Assembly: GCF_047121295.1 (NCBI RefSeq)
Contig: NZ_CP139447.1
Location: 310,001 to 374,000 of the forward strand
From: Longispora sp047121295
Lineage (GTDB): Bacteria; Actinomycetota; Actinomycetes; Mycobacteriales; Micromonosporaceae
Length of the DNA: 64,000 nucleotides
Direction: 5' to 3'
Within the stretch, counting starts at the first letter, position 1; each line of letters begins with the position of its first letter. The position numbers and the translations under genes are program-made. This document shows positions 48,368-56,872 of the stretch, piece after piece. The notes below the pieces were generated by a model. It did not search any database and was not told where the DNA came from. It saw nothing but the letters and a program-made list of their open reading frames with translations.

Positions 48368-51300
48368 GCCACCAACTTAGCCAGCTCGCCCCGGGACAGG
48401 ATCCCCAGCTTCGGATACGCCCTGTACAGGTGGTGCCCGACCGTCCTCGGGCTCAGGAACAGCCGGGCCGCGATGTCCCGATTCGACAGGCCCTGCGCCG
48501 CGAGGTGCACGATCGCCAGTTCCTGCGGGGTGAGCGCGGCCAGCGGACCGCTCCGTGGGGCCGGGACCGTCTCACCGGTCGCGCCGAGTTCCGCGCGCGC
48601 CCGGGCGGCCCATGGCACCGCGCCGAGCCGTTCGAAGACCTCCATCGCAGTACGCAGCGGCCCGCGCGCCTCGGCCTTCCGCCGGCCCCGGCGGAGCCAT
48701 TCGCCGTACAGGAGGTCGGTGCGGGCCCGCTCGAAGGGTCGCTCGGGACGCTGGCCTGCCGGGCCGTGTGGGCCGTTTGGGCCATGCAGACCGTGCGGGT
48801 CGTTTGGGCCTGCTGGGCCTGCCTGGCTGGTCGGGCCTGCCGGGCCTGTCCGGCCTCGCGGGTCGGTCGGGCTTCCCGGGTCGGTCGGGTCGGGGGCCGG
48901 CTGGGCCGCCCGGTGCGCCGCGGCGTAGTCGGCCTCCTCGCCGGTGAGGAGCGCCCGGCAGCGCAGCACCAGGGCCCGGGCCCACGGCTGGTCGGTGTGC
49001 CCGGCCCAGTCCTCGAACCTGGCCAGCGGCGCGACCGCCCGCTCCGGCCGCCCCAGCCGCACCGCCGCCTCCACCAGGTCCGGCACGCACCGGGTCGCCG
49101 ACACGTGGAACGCCAACGGCCCGCCGGTCAGCCCCTCGAACCGGTGCAGGGCCGCCTCCACCCGGCCCGCCCCGAGGTCGAGCATCCCGAGCCCCCAGTC
49201 CGTCCACGGCCCGCCGGCCTCGGCGCGGCGGGCGGCGGCCGCGTACCCCCGGCATGCCTCTTCATCTCCCCGGACCGCCGCCAGATACGTCAGCAGCCCG
49301 TTGACCTGGCTCAACCACTGCCGTTGCCCGGTGTCCTCCGCGATCCGCACCGCTTCGCGCGCCGTCGCCTCGGCCGCCGCGTGCCGCCCGGCGAACAGCT
49401 CCCCCTCGGCGAGGAAGAACAGCACCGTGGGCAGCAGCCCGAACCGGCCCTCCGCCCGGCCCGCCGCCGCGAGTTCGGCGGCCCGGTCGCGGGTCACGTC
49501 GTCCCGGCCGATGACCAGCGCCCCGCCGAGCACCGTGGCCAGGTCGCGCGGGCTGTCCGCGACCGCCGCCAGCGCCGCGTCGAGGGTGTCGCCGACCGGC
49601 GCCGGCCGGCCGGTGAGCGGGGAGACGGCGGCGACCAGGAACCGGATGACGGGGGAGGGCGGAAGGACGGCCATCCGGGCGACGACGTCGATGACGGAGG
49701 CCTGGTCGGTGTACCAGGCGGTGTGGAAGGCCTGGATCAGCAGCCGGGTGGCCCGGTCGGGGGCGGCGGACTCCGCGCCGGACGCCTCTGAGTGGGTGGC
49801 TTCCACGCCGGACGTCTCCGTGCCTGTGGCTTCCATGCCGGCGGATTCCGCGCCCGCTATGAGGAGGCGGTGCGCGGCCCGGAAGTCGCCCTGCCGGAAG
49901 CCGATCGTGGCCCTGAGCAGGGCGAGCTCACTGGTGTCCTTGCCCGGGGCGACGCGCGACGCGTTCCGGGGATGGCCGTCCAGGTTGTCCCCGCCCGCAA
50001 GACTTTCCGTCGCATGAGATGCGCGTGCGTTGATTGTTGTCGCAGGGGTTGGCGATTCGGCGGGCCTGGCATCCGCCGCCTCGTCCGCCAGCCGCCCCGC
50101 CCCGTCCAGGTCGCCCGACTCCATCGCCGCCCCCGCCGCCAGGGTCAACCGGCGCGCCCGGGCAACGGGGTCCGGGCTCAGCCGCGCGGCGCGCTCGTAG
50201 GCGGCTGCCGCTGCGGCGTACCCGCTGCGGGCCCGGGAGCGTTCCGCCGCGCGCCCGAGGGCGGCCGCGACCTCCTCGTCGGGGCCGGTCGCTGCGGCGG
50301 CCAGGTGCCAGGCGCGCCGCTCGGGATCCCCTGGGTGCGCGAACTCCCCGAGGTGCCTGGCTTTCCCGGACCGCCGGGGTTCGCCGGGGTGCTCCGGGCG
50401 TCCGGAGTTCTCCGGGCCTCCGGGGCGCTCCGGGCCCCTGGGGTGCTTCGGCTCCCCGGGGTGTCCGGGACCGGGGTGTTCGGGGACGGGGTGCTCGGGT
50501 CCGGGGGCGAGGGCCGCCGCGAGGGCCCGGTGGGCGGCGATCCGGTCGAGCAGGGGCGCGCCCTGGTAGACGGCCGCCCGGACCAGCGGGTGCCGGAACG
50601 TCACGGTGCCGTCCCCCTCGGCCAGCAGGTGCTCGGCGGGCGCCACGTCGGCCAGGCCCGCGCCGAGCAGGGCGCCGGCCCGCAGGATCAGCCCGGGGTC
50701 CCCGGTGTCGTCGGCGGCCGCGATGAGCAGCAGGGTCCGGGTGGCCGGCGGGAGGGCGGCGGCCTGGCTGTGGAAGGCGAGTTGCAGCCGGTCGGTGAGC
50801 GGAACCGGCCCGGGGCCCGGGGCGAGGCTGGCCGGGAGTTCGCGGAGGGCCAGCGGGTTGCCGTGCGCCTCGGCGAGCACCCGGTACCGGACGGTCGGGC
50901 TCAGGTCCCCCTCCCGCGCGTCCAGCAGCGCCGCGGCCTCCTCCGGTTCCAGCCCGGCCAGGGTCAGGGTCGGCAGCCCCGGTGCCGCGAACCCGGGGCG
51001 CGCGGCCAGCAGCAGCCCGACGCCCTCGGAGTCGAGCCGGCGGGCGGCGAACAGCAGGGCCTCGGCGGACGACCGGTCCAGCCACTGCGCGTCGTCCACC
51101 AGGCACAGCACCGGCCCGACCTCGGACAACAGCGTCAACACCGCCAACCCGGTGAGCAGCCGATCGGGCGCCGCCGCCTCGGAGCCCTCGTCGAGGCCGA
51201 ACGCCGCCCGCAACGCCGCCCGCTGCCGGCCGGGCAGCGCGTCGAGCCGGTCGAGGGCCGGCCGGAGCAGCATGTGCAGCCCGGCGAAGGGCAACTCGGC

Positions 51301-51483
51301 CTCGGACTCGATGCCGGTCCCCCGGAGGAGGGGCAGGCCGGCGTGCTCGGCGGTGTACCCCAGAAGATGGCTCTTGCCGATCCCCGGCTCTCCACTGAGG
51401 ACCAGGGCTCCGCTGGTTCCGGCGCGGCAGCCGGCCAGCAGCGCGTCGATCGCCCGTCGTTCCGCCGCCCTTCCGAAGATCAT
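48364..51483 (-). CDS. LuxR-family large ATP-binding regulator (LAL)
   Basis: A 1039-residue LAL regulator. Walker A is GEPGIGKS (residues 31-38) and Walker B VLCLVDDAQWLD. The middle is TPR-like helical repeats. The C-terminal LuxR helix-turn-helix has LTPQELAIVHLAAQGLSNRD and ARLFLSPRTVGHHL. Three low-complexity inserts stand out: His-Pro-Gly-rich (HPVPEHPGPGHPGEPKHPRG and onward, about 335-395), Ser/Ala/Glu-rich (SAGMEATGTETSGVEATHSE), and collagen-like Gly-X-Y (TGPAGPTSQAGPAGPNDPHG). It is cotranslated with the amidohydrolase, which it probably activates. Confidence 0.9.
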   Translation of the reverse strand: MIFGRAAERRAIDALLAGCRAGTSGALVLSGEPGIGKSHLLGYTAEHAGLPLLRGTGIESEAELPFAGLHMLLRPALDRLDALPGRQRAALRAAFGLDEGSEAAAPDRLLTGLAVLTLLSEVGPVLCLVDDAQWLDRSSAEALLFAARRLDSEGVGLLLAARPGFAAPGLPTLTLAGLEPEEAAALLDAREGDLSPTVRYRVLAEAHGNPLALRELPASLAPGPGPVPLTDRLQLAFHSQAAALPPATRTLLLIAAADDTGDPGLILRAGALLGAGLADVAPAEHLLAEGDGTVTFRHPLVRAAVYQGAPLLDRIAAHRALAAALAPGPEHPVPEHPGPGHPGEPKHPRGPERPGGPENSGRPEHPGEPRRSGKARHLGEFAHPGDPERRAWHLAAAATGPDEEVAAALGRAAERSRARSGYAAAAAAYERAARLSPDPVARARRLTLAAGAAMESGDLDGAGRLADEAADARPAESPTPATTINARASHATESLAGGDNLDGHPRNASRVAPGKDTSELALLRATIGFRQGDFRAAHRLLIAGAESAGMEATGTETSGVEATHSEASGAESAAPDRATRLLIQAFHTAWYTDQASVIDVVARMAVLPPSPVIRFLVAAVSPLTGRPAPVGDTLDAALAAVADSPRDLATVLGGALVIGRDDVTRDRAAELAAAGRAEGRFGLLPTVLFFLAEGELFAGRHAAAEATAREAVRIAEDTGQRQWLSQVNGLLTYLAAVRGDEEACRGYAAAARRAEAGGPWTDWGLGMLDLGAGRVEAALHRFEGLTGGPLAFHVSATRCVPDLVEAAVRLGRPERAVAPLARFEDWAGHTDQPWARALVLRCRALLTGEEADYAAAHRAAQPAPDPTDPGSPTDPRGRTGPAGPTSQAGPAGPNDPHGLHGPNGPHGPAGQRPERPFERARTDLLYGEWLRRGRRKAEARGPLRTAMEVFERLGAVPWAARARAELGATGETVPAPRSGPLAALTPQELAIVHLAAQGLSNRDIAARLFLSPRTVGHHLYRAYPKLGILSRGELAKLVA

Positions 51484-51536
51484 TTTCCGACCCTACCCAT
51501 GCCGCCGGGCGGAAATACCCAAACGATGACCGATTC

Positions 51537-51548
51537 CGGGGTACCCCG
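51537..51548. promoter_or_regulatory. Palindrome between LAL and SnoaL-like genes
   Basis: CGGGGTACCCCG, a perfect 12-bp palindrome midway between the divergent starts. It is a candidate operator for LAL or another regulator; no factor is assigned. Confidence 0.4.
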
Positions 51549-51603
51549 AAATCCGTAGCGTTCTCCCTGTCACCAACAAGCACAACGAACCAGGAGAAAA
51601 GCC

Positions 51604-51966
51604 ATGAGCGACCTCACCGAGCTGGTCGGCCGCTACCTCGCCAACTGGAACGAGACCGACCCGGCCGCCCGGCGCGCCGCGATCGACGAGATCTGGACCG
51701 CCGACGCCGTCTACATCGACCCGATGGTCTCCGTCGAGGGCCGCGACGCGGTCGACGCGGTGATCGGCGCGGTGCAGGGCCAGTTCCCCGGGCTGGTGTT
51801 CACCCTGGTCGGGGCGGTGGACGAGCACCACGAGCTGGCCCGGTTCCAGTGGGGCCTCGGGCCGGCGGGCGCAGAACCGATCGTGGTCGGCTTCGACGTG
51901 GCGGTCCGGGTCGACGGCCGGATCAGCACCGTGCACGGCTTCCTCGACAAGGTCCCGACGGCCTAG
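51604..51966 (+). CDS. SnoaL/NTF2-like protein
   Basis: A 120-residue single-domain NTF2-like protein (YLANWNETDPAARRAAIDEI, AVYIDPMVSVEGRDAVDAVI, FTLVGAVDEHHELARFQWGL). Such proteins act as small isomerases, cyclases or ligand binders. AGGAG lies seven bases before ATG 51604. It is divergent from the LAL regulator and may be one of its targets. The 233-base region after its stop is low-complexity GC sequence (repeated GGCCCGCGCC). Confidence 0.85.
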   Translation: MSDLTELVGRYLANWNETDPAARRAAIDEIWTADAVYIDPMVSVEGRDAVDAVIGAVQGQFPGLVFTLVGAVDEHHELARFQWGLGPAGAEPIVVGFDVAVRVDGRISTVHGFLDKVPTA

Positions 51967-52199
51967 CCCGCCCGCACCCGGGGCGGGCCCAACCGGTCCG
52001 CCCCGCACCACCATCCGCGCCATCTGGCCGGCCCCCCGGCCCGCGCCACTCGGCCCGCGCCCCCGGCCCGCGCCACGCGGCCCGGGCCCCCGGCCCGTGC
52101 CGGCCGCCCCGGCGGCAGCCCGCTCCGGCCGGCTGCCCGCCACCCGCACCGCGCCGCCAGCGTCGGGCCAGCGCGTGCCGCGCCGCATAGCCTGGAGCC

Positions 52200-52709
52200 A
52201 TGCGGATCGAGATCATCGCCGGCGACATCACCGAACAGCACGTGGACGCCATCGTCAACGCCGCCAACTCCTCCCTCCTCGGCGGCGGCGGCGTCGACGG
52301 CGCGATCCACCGCAAGGGCGGCCCCGAGATCCTGGCCGCGTGCAGGGCCCTCCGCGCCGGCCACTACGGCACGGGCCTGAAGACCGGCCAGGCGGTGGCC
52401 ACCACGGCGGGCCTGCTGCCGGCCCGCTGGGTGATCCACACGGTCGGTCCGGTGTACGCGCCCACCCTCGACCGCTCCGCCGACCTGCGCTCCTGTTACA
52501 CGGAGTCCCTCCGGGTGGCCGACGAGCTGGGTGCGTCGACCGTGGCGTTCCCGCTGATCTCCTCGGGCGTGTACCGCTGGCCCGTCGAGGACGCCATCCG
52601 CCAGGCCCTGGCGGCGCTCCGCACCGCCGACACCACAGTGGACGTCGCCCGACTGGTCCTCTTCGAGGCCGACCGGGTCCCCCTCGCGGAACGACTCCTC
52701 GCCGAATAG
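52200..52709 (+). CDS. Macro-domain ADP-ribose hydrolase
   Basis: A 169-residue MacroD-type macro domain. It has GDITEQHVDAIVNAANSSLL with the catalytic Asn/Asp-type pocket, GGGGVDGAIHRKGG, KTGQAVATTAG, and the phosphate loop FPLISSGVYRWP. Family members hydrolyse O-acetyl-ADP-ribose and remove ADP-ribose from protein acidic residues. ATG 52200 is six bases after TAGCCT (52188-52193). It could act on ADP-ribose products such as those of KptA, but no linkage is shown. Confidence 0.92.
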   Translation: MRIEIIAGDITEQHVDAIVNAANSSLLGGGGVDGAIHRKGGPEILAACRALRAGHYGTGLKTGQAVATTAGLLPARWVIHTVGPVYAPTLDRSADLRSCYTESLRVADELGASTVAFPLISSGVYRWPVEDAIRQALAALRTADTTVDVARLVLFEADRVPLAERLLAE

Positions 52710-52899
52710 CGACCCGCCCGCGCCGAGCCCGGCGCCCGAGCAGCCCGCCCGGGCCGCACCGGCGCCGAGCCCCCTGAGCCGCCCGCCCGGGCCGCACCCG
52801 CGCCGAGCCCCGCGCCCAAGTAGCCCACCCGCGACCCCGCCCGGCCCGCCGCCCGGGCCGCGCCCCCGAGGCACAACCCGGCCCCCACACCGCGCCCCC
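52710..52899. other. GC-rich low-complexity intergenic stretch
   Basis: The gap between the macro-domain gene and murB is built of variants of GCCCGCCCGGGCCGCACC and GCGCCGAGCCC, tandem-like and over 80% GC by eye. No promoter except the murB -10 at its end, no coding support. Confidence 0.6.
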
Positions 52900-52911
52900 T
52901 AGGCTGGGGGC

Positions 52912-53904
52912 GTGCGCGAGACGACTGGCGACCGGCTGGACCGGTACACGACCCTGCGGCTGGGCGGGCCCGCCGACCGGCTGATCGAGGTGGCAGACGC
53001 CGCCGAGACCGTGGCCGCGGTGAAGACGCCGGGGCCGCTGTTCGTGCTGGCCGGCGGCAGCAACGTGGTGGTCTCCGACGCCGGTTTCGGCGGGACCGTG
53101 GTGCTGCTGCGGTCCCGTGGCCTGCGGTTCGAGGGCGAGCAGGTGCACGTCGAGGCTGGTCACCCGTGGGACGAGGTGGTCGCGGAGACCGTCGCGGCGG
53201 GCTTCTCCGGCATCGAGGCGCTGTCGGGCATTCCGGGCTCGGCGGGCGCGACCCCGATCCAGAACGTGGGGGCCTACGGCCAGGAGATCGCCGAGCGGAT
53301 CGTCAGCGTCGAGCTCTACGACCGCCACCGCGACGCCCTGGAGACGTGGGGGCCGGCGGACTGCGGGTTCTCGTACCGGAGCAGTGTTTTCAAGGGGAAT
53401 GACCGCTTCGTCCTGCTGGGCGTGACCCTCCAGCTCTCCAAGGGCAAAGACTCAGCCCCTATCCGGTACGCGGAGCTGGCCCGCGCCCTCGACGTCGAGA
53501 TCGGCGGCAGCGTGCCCCTGGAGCTGGCCCGCGAGGCGGTGCTCCGGCTGCGCGCCGGCAAGGGCATGCTGCTGGACGAGGCCGACCCGGACACGTACAG
53601 CGTCGGGTCCTTCTTCACGAATCCGCTGGTCACGCCCGAGGTCGCGGCCGGGCTGCCCGAGGGCGCGCCGCGCTGGCCGCACGGGGACCTGGTCAAGGTG
53701 AGCGCCGCCTGGCTGATCGAGCGCGCGGGCTTCCCGAAGGGGTACGCGCGCGGCGGCGTCGCCATCTCCACCAAGCACACCCTGGCCCTGACCAACCGGG
53801 GCGCGGGCACGACGACGGAACTCCTGGCGCTCGCAGCCGAGATCGAGGCCGGCGTGTCGGCCCGGTTCGGCGTGTCGCTGCACCCCGAACCGGTCCTGGT
53901 CTAG
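52912..53904 (+). CDS. murB: UDP-N-acetylmuramate dehydrogenase
   Basis: A 330-residue flavoenzyme that reduces UDP-GlcNAc-enolpyruvate to UDP-MurNAc in peptidoglycan synthesis. FAD-binding PLFVLAGGSNVVVSDAGFGG, the ALSGIPGSAGATPIQNVGAYG loop, CGFSYRSSVFKGN, and the catalytic Ser in YSVGSFFTNP are all present. Both type I-like C-terminal motifs (SAAWLIERAGFPKGY) are seen. GTG 52912 is six bases after TAGGCT (52900-52905). Its stop shares CTAG with the convergent small gene. Confidence 0.95.
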   Translation: MRETTGDRLDRYTTLRLGGPADRLIEVADAAETVAAVKTPGPLFVLAGGSNVVVSDAGFGGTVVLLRSRGLRFEGEQVHVEAGHPWDEVVAETVAAGFSGIEALSGIPGSAGATPIQNVGAYGQEIAERIVSVELYDRHRDALETWGPADCGFSYRSSVFKGNDRFVLLGVTLQLSKGKDSAPIRYAELARALDVEIGGSVPLELAREAVLRLRAGKGMLLDEADPDTYSVGSFFTNPLVTPEVAAGLPEGAPRWPHGDLVKVSAAWLIERAGFPKGYARGGVAISTKHTLALTNRGAGTTTELLALAAEIEAGVSARFGVSLHPEPVLV

Positions 53905-54104
53905 ATCCGCCAGCCCCGCCTGGCCCGGGTGTGGAACATGCCCGGAAAGGTCGGGCACGCGAACACCTCGACCCGGCTGAGCTGCACGGCCGAGAAGGCC
54001 TGCACCTCGGCCAGCGTGAACCGGCTGCGTTCCATCCTGCCGTCGAAGCAGCTCGGATGCTTGCACTGCGGCGGCACCGTCACCGGCACCGGGATAGCCA
54101 CCAC
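53901..54104 (-). CDS. Small Cys-containing protein, hypothetical
   Basis: A 67-residue frame with a Pro/Val-rich N-terminus, a Cys pair (QCKHPSCFDG) and a basic, aromatic C-terminus (VFACPTFPGMFHTRARRGWR). GTG 54104 overlaps the upstream gene by 25 bases. Its stop overlaps murB's stop in CTAG. The Cys-His cluster could bind zinc. Recognition is nil; support is the tight overlap with a better-supported gene. Confidence 0.4.
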   Translation of the reverse strand: MVAIPVPVTVPPQCKHPSCFDGRMERSRFTLAEVQAFSAVQLSRVEVFACPTFPGMFHTRARRGWRI

Positions 54105-54406
54105 TCACCCTGGTCGGCCTGATCTATCTGGTACTCGTGCGCCGGCAGAAGGACCACTTCACCCCGATCGGTCGGTACGGAAACGAGGGGCAGTCCGGCG
54201 CGGGTCAGCCGGTAGCTGTGTCCGGCCACGAACCACGAACCCCCGGTGACCTGCCAGTGGAAGTCGACGAACCGCAGCCGGTACGCGTCGCCGGGCACCA
54301 GCCAGTGGGTGTGGAACCCGTCGTTGTCGAGCCGCAGGCTGACGACGGCGGCCCGGCCGTCCCGCATCGTGGTCTCCACTGTGGCAAGTCGGGTGATCGT
54401 GGGCAT
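54080..54406 (-). CDS. Small beta-rich protein, hypothetical
   Basis: A 108-residue protein with an alternating strand pattern (AAVVSLRLDNDGFHTHWLVP, RLRFVDFHWQVTGGSWFVAG, EVVLLPAHEYQID). ATG 54406 has GAGGAGG about eight bases upstream, strong support for translation. It lies in an accessory-looking patch with the XRE/DUF397 pair, divergent from that pair. No family is recognised. Confidence 0.6.
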   Translation of the reverse strand: MPTITRLATVETTMRDGRAAVVSLRLDNDGFHTHWLVPGDAYRLRFVDFHWQVTGGSWFVAGHSYRLTRAGLPLVSVPTDRGEVVLLPAHEYQIDQADQGEWWLSRCR

Positions 54407-54555
54407 GGTGGACCTCCTCGTCGGTTAGTTCGTGTCGCAGGGTGGTTTCCGTTACACGCCCGGTCGAGGTATTCGCCGGCCTTCGTGGTGCGCCTAGCCA
54501 GATTGGCACTGTGACAGATCTAGCGCAAGGTAATCGCGAGTGCCAACATGAGTGA

Positions 54556-55401
54556 GTGACGTCGAACATGCTCAGCCGGTACATCGGCGGCGAACTGCGC
54601 CGGTACCGCGACGCGCTGGGCCTGACCCAGGACCAGGCGGCCGACCACCTCAACATGAGCCGGCGGACGATGATCCGGGTGGAGGCCGGGGACAGCCGGA
54701 TCAGCATGGGCAACCTGCGCACCCTGCTGGACCTGTACAACGTGACCAACGAGGTGACCCGCCACGACCTGGAGACGATGCAACGCGAGGCCAAACGCCC
54801 CGGGCTGCTATCCAGGGAACTCGTCAACAGCTCGGCCACCTACAAGCTCTACGTCGAACATGAGCAGTGGGCGACCGCCGTGACGACCTATGGCGCGCTC
54901 CTCGTGCCAGGGCTCTTGCAGACCGAGTCCTATGCGCGCGCCGTGCAGACCACGGGTCTCGGCTCTTCGGACCCGGAGATGGCGGTCAAGCTCCGGATGG
55001 AGCGGCAGCACCACTTCTTCGCGCGAGCGCCGTTGCCCGACCTGTGCGCTGTCATCGACGAAGCCGTTCTCCGCAGGGTGATCGGAACTCCGGCCACCAT
55101 GGCTGCCCAGCTGCACCACATCGCCAACTTCGCGGAGGCGGGCCGCTATACGGTCAGAGTCATTCCGCTGGACACCGGCGCCTTCCTCACGCCGGAGTCC
55201 TTCACGATGTTCACGCCGATCTGGGGCCATCCAGTGGTGTTCATCGAAGGAGTCCTGTCCGCCTATTTCCGCGAGGATCAGAAGCATGTCGAGCTCTACA
55301 GCCGCGCGCATGCGGTTTGTCGAACCGCCGCGCTGTCCCCCGCGAGTAGCATCGCCTTGATCCGTGAACACGCGGGGAGGTATGCGCAGCAGGGGACGTA
55401 G
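54556..55401 (+). CDS. XRE-family regulator with DUF5753 domain (second copy)
   Basis: A 281-residue protein with a Cro/C1 helix-turn-helix (LRRYRDALGLTQDQAADHLN, MSRRTMIRVEAGDSRISMGN) and a DUF5753 domain (TYGALLVPGLLQTESYARAV, FTMFTPIWGHPVVFIEG). GTG 54556 or ATG 54568 starts it. Upstream, TTGGCACT (54503-54510) and AGTGCCAA (54539-54546) form an inverted repeat that could be its operator. It is two bases from its DUF397 partner. Sequence is clearly diverged from the 2183-3004 copy. Confidence 0.9.
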   Translation: MTSNMLSRYIGGELRRYRDALGLTQDQAADHLNMSRRTMIRVEAGDSRISMGNLRTLLDLYNVTNEVTRHDLETMQREAKRPGLLSRELVNSSATYKLYVEHEQWATAVTTYGALLVPGLLQTESYARAVQTTGLGSSDPEMAVKLRMERQHHFFARAPLPDLCAVIDEAVLRRVIGTPATMAAQLHHIANFAEAGRYTVRVIPLDTGAFLTPESFTMFTPIWGHPVVFIEGVLSAYFREDQKHVELYSRAHAVCRTAALSPASSIALIREHAGRYAQQGT

Positions 55402-55403
55402 TC

Positions 55404-55586
55404 ATGAGTGACCTGATCTTCCGCAAGTCGACCAGGAGCACCGGCGGAAACGAGTGCGTCGAGGTGGCCACGGTTGCCGGGGCCGCGTTCGTCCGGGACA
55501 GCAAGGACCAGTCCGGCCCGGTCCTCGCCGTGTCCGCCGCCGACTGGTCGGCCTTCGTCACCGACATCAAGTCCGGCCGGTTCTAG
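55404..55586 (+). CDS. DUF397 protein (second copy)
   Basis: A 60-residue DUF397 protein: FRKSTRSTGGNECVEVATVA, AFVRDSKDQSGPVLAVSAAD, and a final FVTDIKSGRF. It follows the XRE gene by two bases and shares the family plan of 3001-3192. Confidence 0.9.
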   Translation: MSDLIFRKSTRSTGGNECVEVATVAGAAFVRDSKDQSGPVLAVSAADWSAFVTDIKSGRF

Positions 55587-55612
55587 CAGCAGGCACACCC
55601 AGGGGGACGGCC

Positions 55613-56227
55613 ATGATCGACATTGCCAGCGAGGTGGACGCGGTACGCCGGATGGTCGGCGGTCGGGCCACCCCCACCGGCGAGGACCGGACGGTGCACC
55701 TGCAACGGTCGTTCGCCGTGCCGGTCGTGGACGTCTGGGCGGCGTGCACCGAACCGGCCCGGATCGGGAGCTGGTTCCTGCCGGTGACGGGTGACCTGCG
55801 CGTCGGCGGGAAGTACCAGCTGGTCGGCAACGCCGGTGGCGAGATCCTGCGCTGCCAGCCGCCGCGCCTGCTGAGCCTGAGCTGGGTGTTCGGCGAGAGC
55901 ACGACCGGGCTGGAGCTGCGGCTGTCCGAGGACGCGGCCGGGGGTACGGTGCTGGACCTCGAACACTCCGTGGCCCTGGACGAGCACTGGGCGGAGTTCG
56001 GGCCCGGGGCGGTCGGCGTGGGCTGGGACATGGCGGTGCTGAGCCTGAGCAGGTACCTGCGCGGCCGGCCCGTCCCGGACCCGGTGAGCTGGCCGACCTC
56101 GGCGGAGGCCCGGGACTTCGTCACCCGCGCGGCCGGGGCCTGGGGCGCGGCGCACGAGGTGTCCGGCGCGCCGACCGGGGACGCCACGGCCGCCGCCGCT
56201 CGGACGAGGGCCGCCTACGCGCCCTGA
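55613..56227 (+). CDS. SRPBCC-family protein (AHSA1-like)
   Basis: A 204-residue START/Bet v1-like protein. FAVPVVDVWAACTEPARIGS, FLPVTGDLRVGGKYQLVGNA and SWVFGESTTGLELRLSEDAA follow the AHSA1/ATPase-activator pattern. ATG 55613 has a run of five G about seven bases upstream. It lies 26 bases after DUF397 and may be cotranscribed. Ligand unknown; the C-terminal 45 residues extend past the core domain. Confidence 0.85.
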   Translation: MIDIASEVDAVRRMVGGRATPTGEDRTVHLQRSFAVPVVDVWAACTEPARIGSWFLPVTGDLRVGGKYQLVGNAGGEILRCQPPRLLSLSWVFGESTTGLELRLSEDAAGGTVLDLEHSVALDEHWAEFGPGAVGVGWDMAVLSLSRYLRGRPVPDPVSWPTSAEARDFVTRAAGAWGAAHEVSGAPTGDATAAAARTRAAYAP

Positions 56228-56258
56228 GCGCCCGGGCGACCGGTGCATGCCGGGGGAG

Positions 56259-56294
56259 GGACCACCGTAACCGTCAAAAAGGGGTTTGATCTAG
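56259..56294 (-). repeat. Dispersed repeat B, copy 2 (at lipoprotein stop)
   Basis: On the minus strand CTAGATCAAACCCCTTTTTG, then ACGGTTACGGTGGTCC, spanning the lipoprotein stop codon. It shares AAACCCCTTT.TGACGGTTACGG with 39250-39280. Confidence 0.6.
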
Positions 56295-56872
56295 AAACCC
56301 GGCGTGGTCGAGTACGCGCAGCCGTCCACCTCGGACGGTGCGCGCGCCGCCAGGGTGTCCCCCGGGACGCAGCGCAGGTAGAGCGCGCCGAGGGCCGCGA
56401 GCGTCGTCGGGTGCGCGTCGATGATGAAGCCGGGGCCGTAGGCGACCGGGTCCGGCCTGTCGAAGGGCGCGCCGGTGGCCTTGACCCGCGCGGCGTACGC
56501 CTTCTGGAACCCGACCATCCCGTCCGGCTGGAACACGAGCACGTCGACCGTGTCCCCGTTGACGTAGCACCGCGCGTGGCCGAGGAAGAACGGGTCGAGC
56601 GCGGCCGCCCAGTCCTGCTCCTCGTAGATGTCGATGGGCCGCAGGTCCCGGTTCTTCGGGTCCTTGCAGCCCCCGGTCCGGGCCTGCACGAACGCGACTG
56701 CGTCGGCCACGGTCCTCGCCGGGGCGCCGAGCGCGGCCATCCCGGTCGCGGTGCCGGCCGGCCGGGGCTGGGTCAGCGGGGTCACCCCGGCGGACGCCTC
56801 GCCGCACGCGCCGAGCAGCAGGGACAGGCTGACAGCGCCGAGCGCGGTGCGCAGGGTCCGAGACGCGAGCAC
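56291..56872 (-). CDS. Lipoprotein, unknown function
   Basis: A 193-residue exported lipoprotein: signal LGAVSLSLLLGAC with the lipid-modified Cys at about residue 23, then a Thr/Pro-rich linker and a globular domain with Cys pairs (TGGCKDPKN, ARCYVNGDTVDVLVFQPDGM, LRCVPGDTL, DGCAYS). GTG 56872 has AAGGAG six bases upstream. No family is recognised. It is a single-gene unit between the SRPBCC gene (convergent) and a methyltransferase. Confidence 0.75.
   Translation of the reverse strand: MLASRTLRTALGAVSLSLLLGACGEASAGVTPLTQPRPAGTATGMAALGAPARTVADAVAFVQARTGGCKDPKNRDLRPIDIYEEQDWAAALDPFFLGHARCYVNGDTVDVLVFQPDGMVGFQKAYAARVKATGAPFDRPDPVAYGPGFIIDAHPTTLAALGALYLRCVPGDTLAARAPSEVDGCAYSTTPGF

Noticed and set aside
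48430..51558. Plus-strand frames opposite the LAL gene
   Set aside because: Pro/Arg/Gly-rich shadows; LAL has Walker and LuxR motifs.
51967..52199. Coding gene in the GC-rich stretch after the SnoaL-like gene
   Set aside because: The sequence is tandem GGCCCGCGCC-like repeat and all frames give Pro/Arg/Ala low-complexity products.
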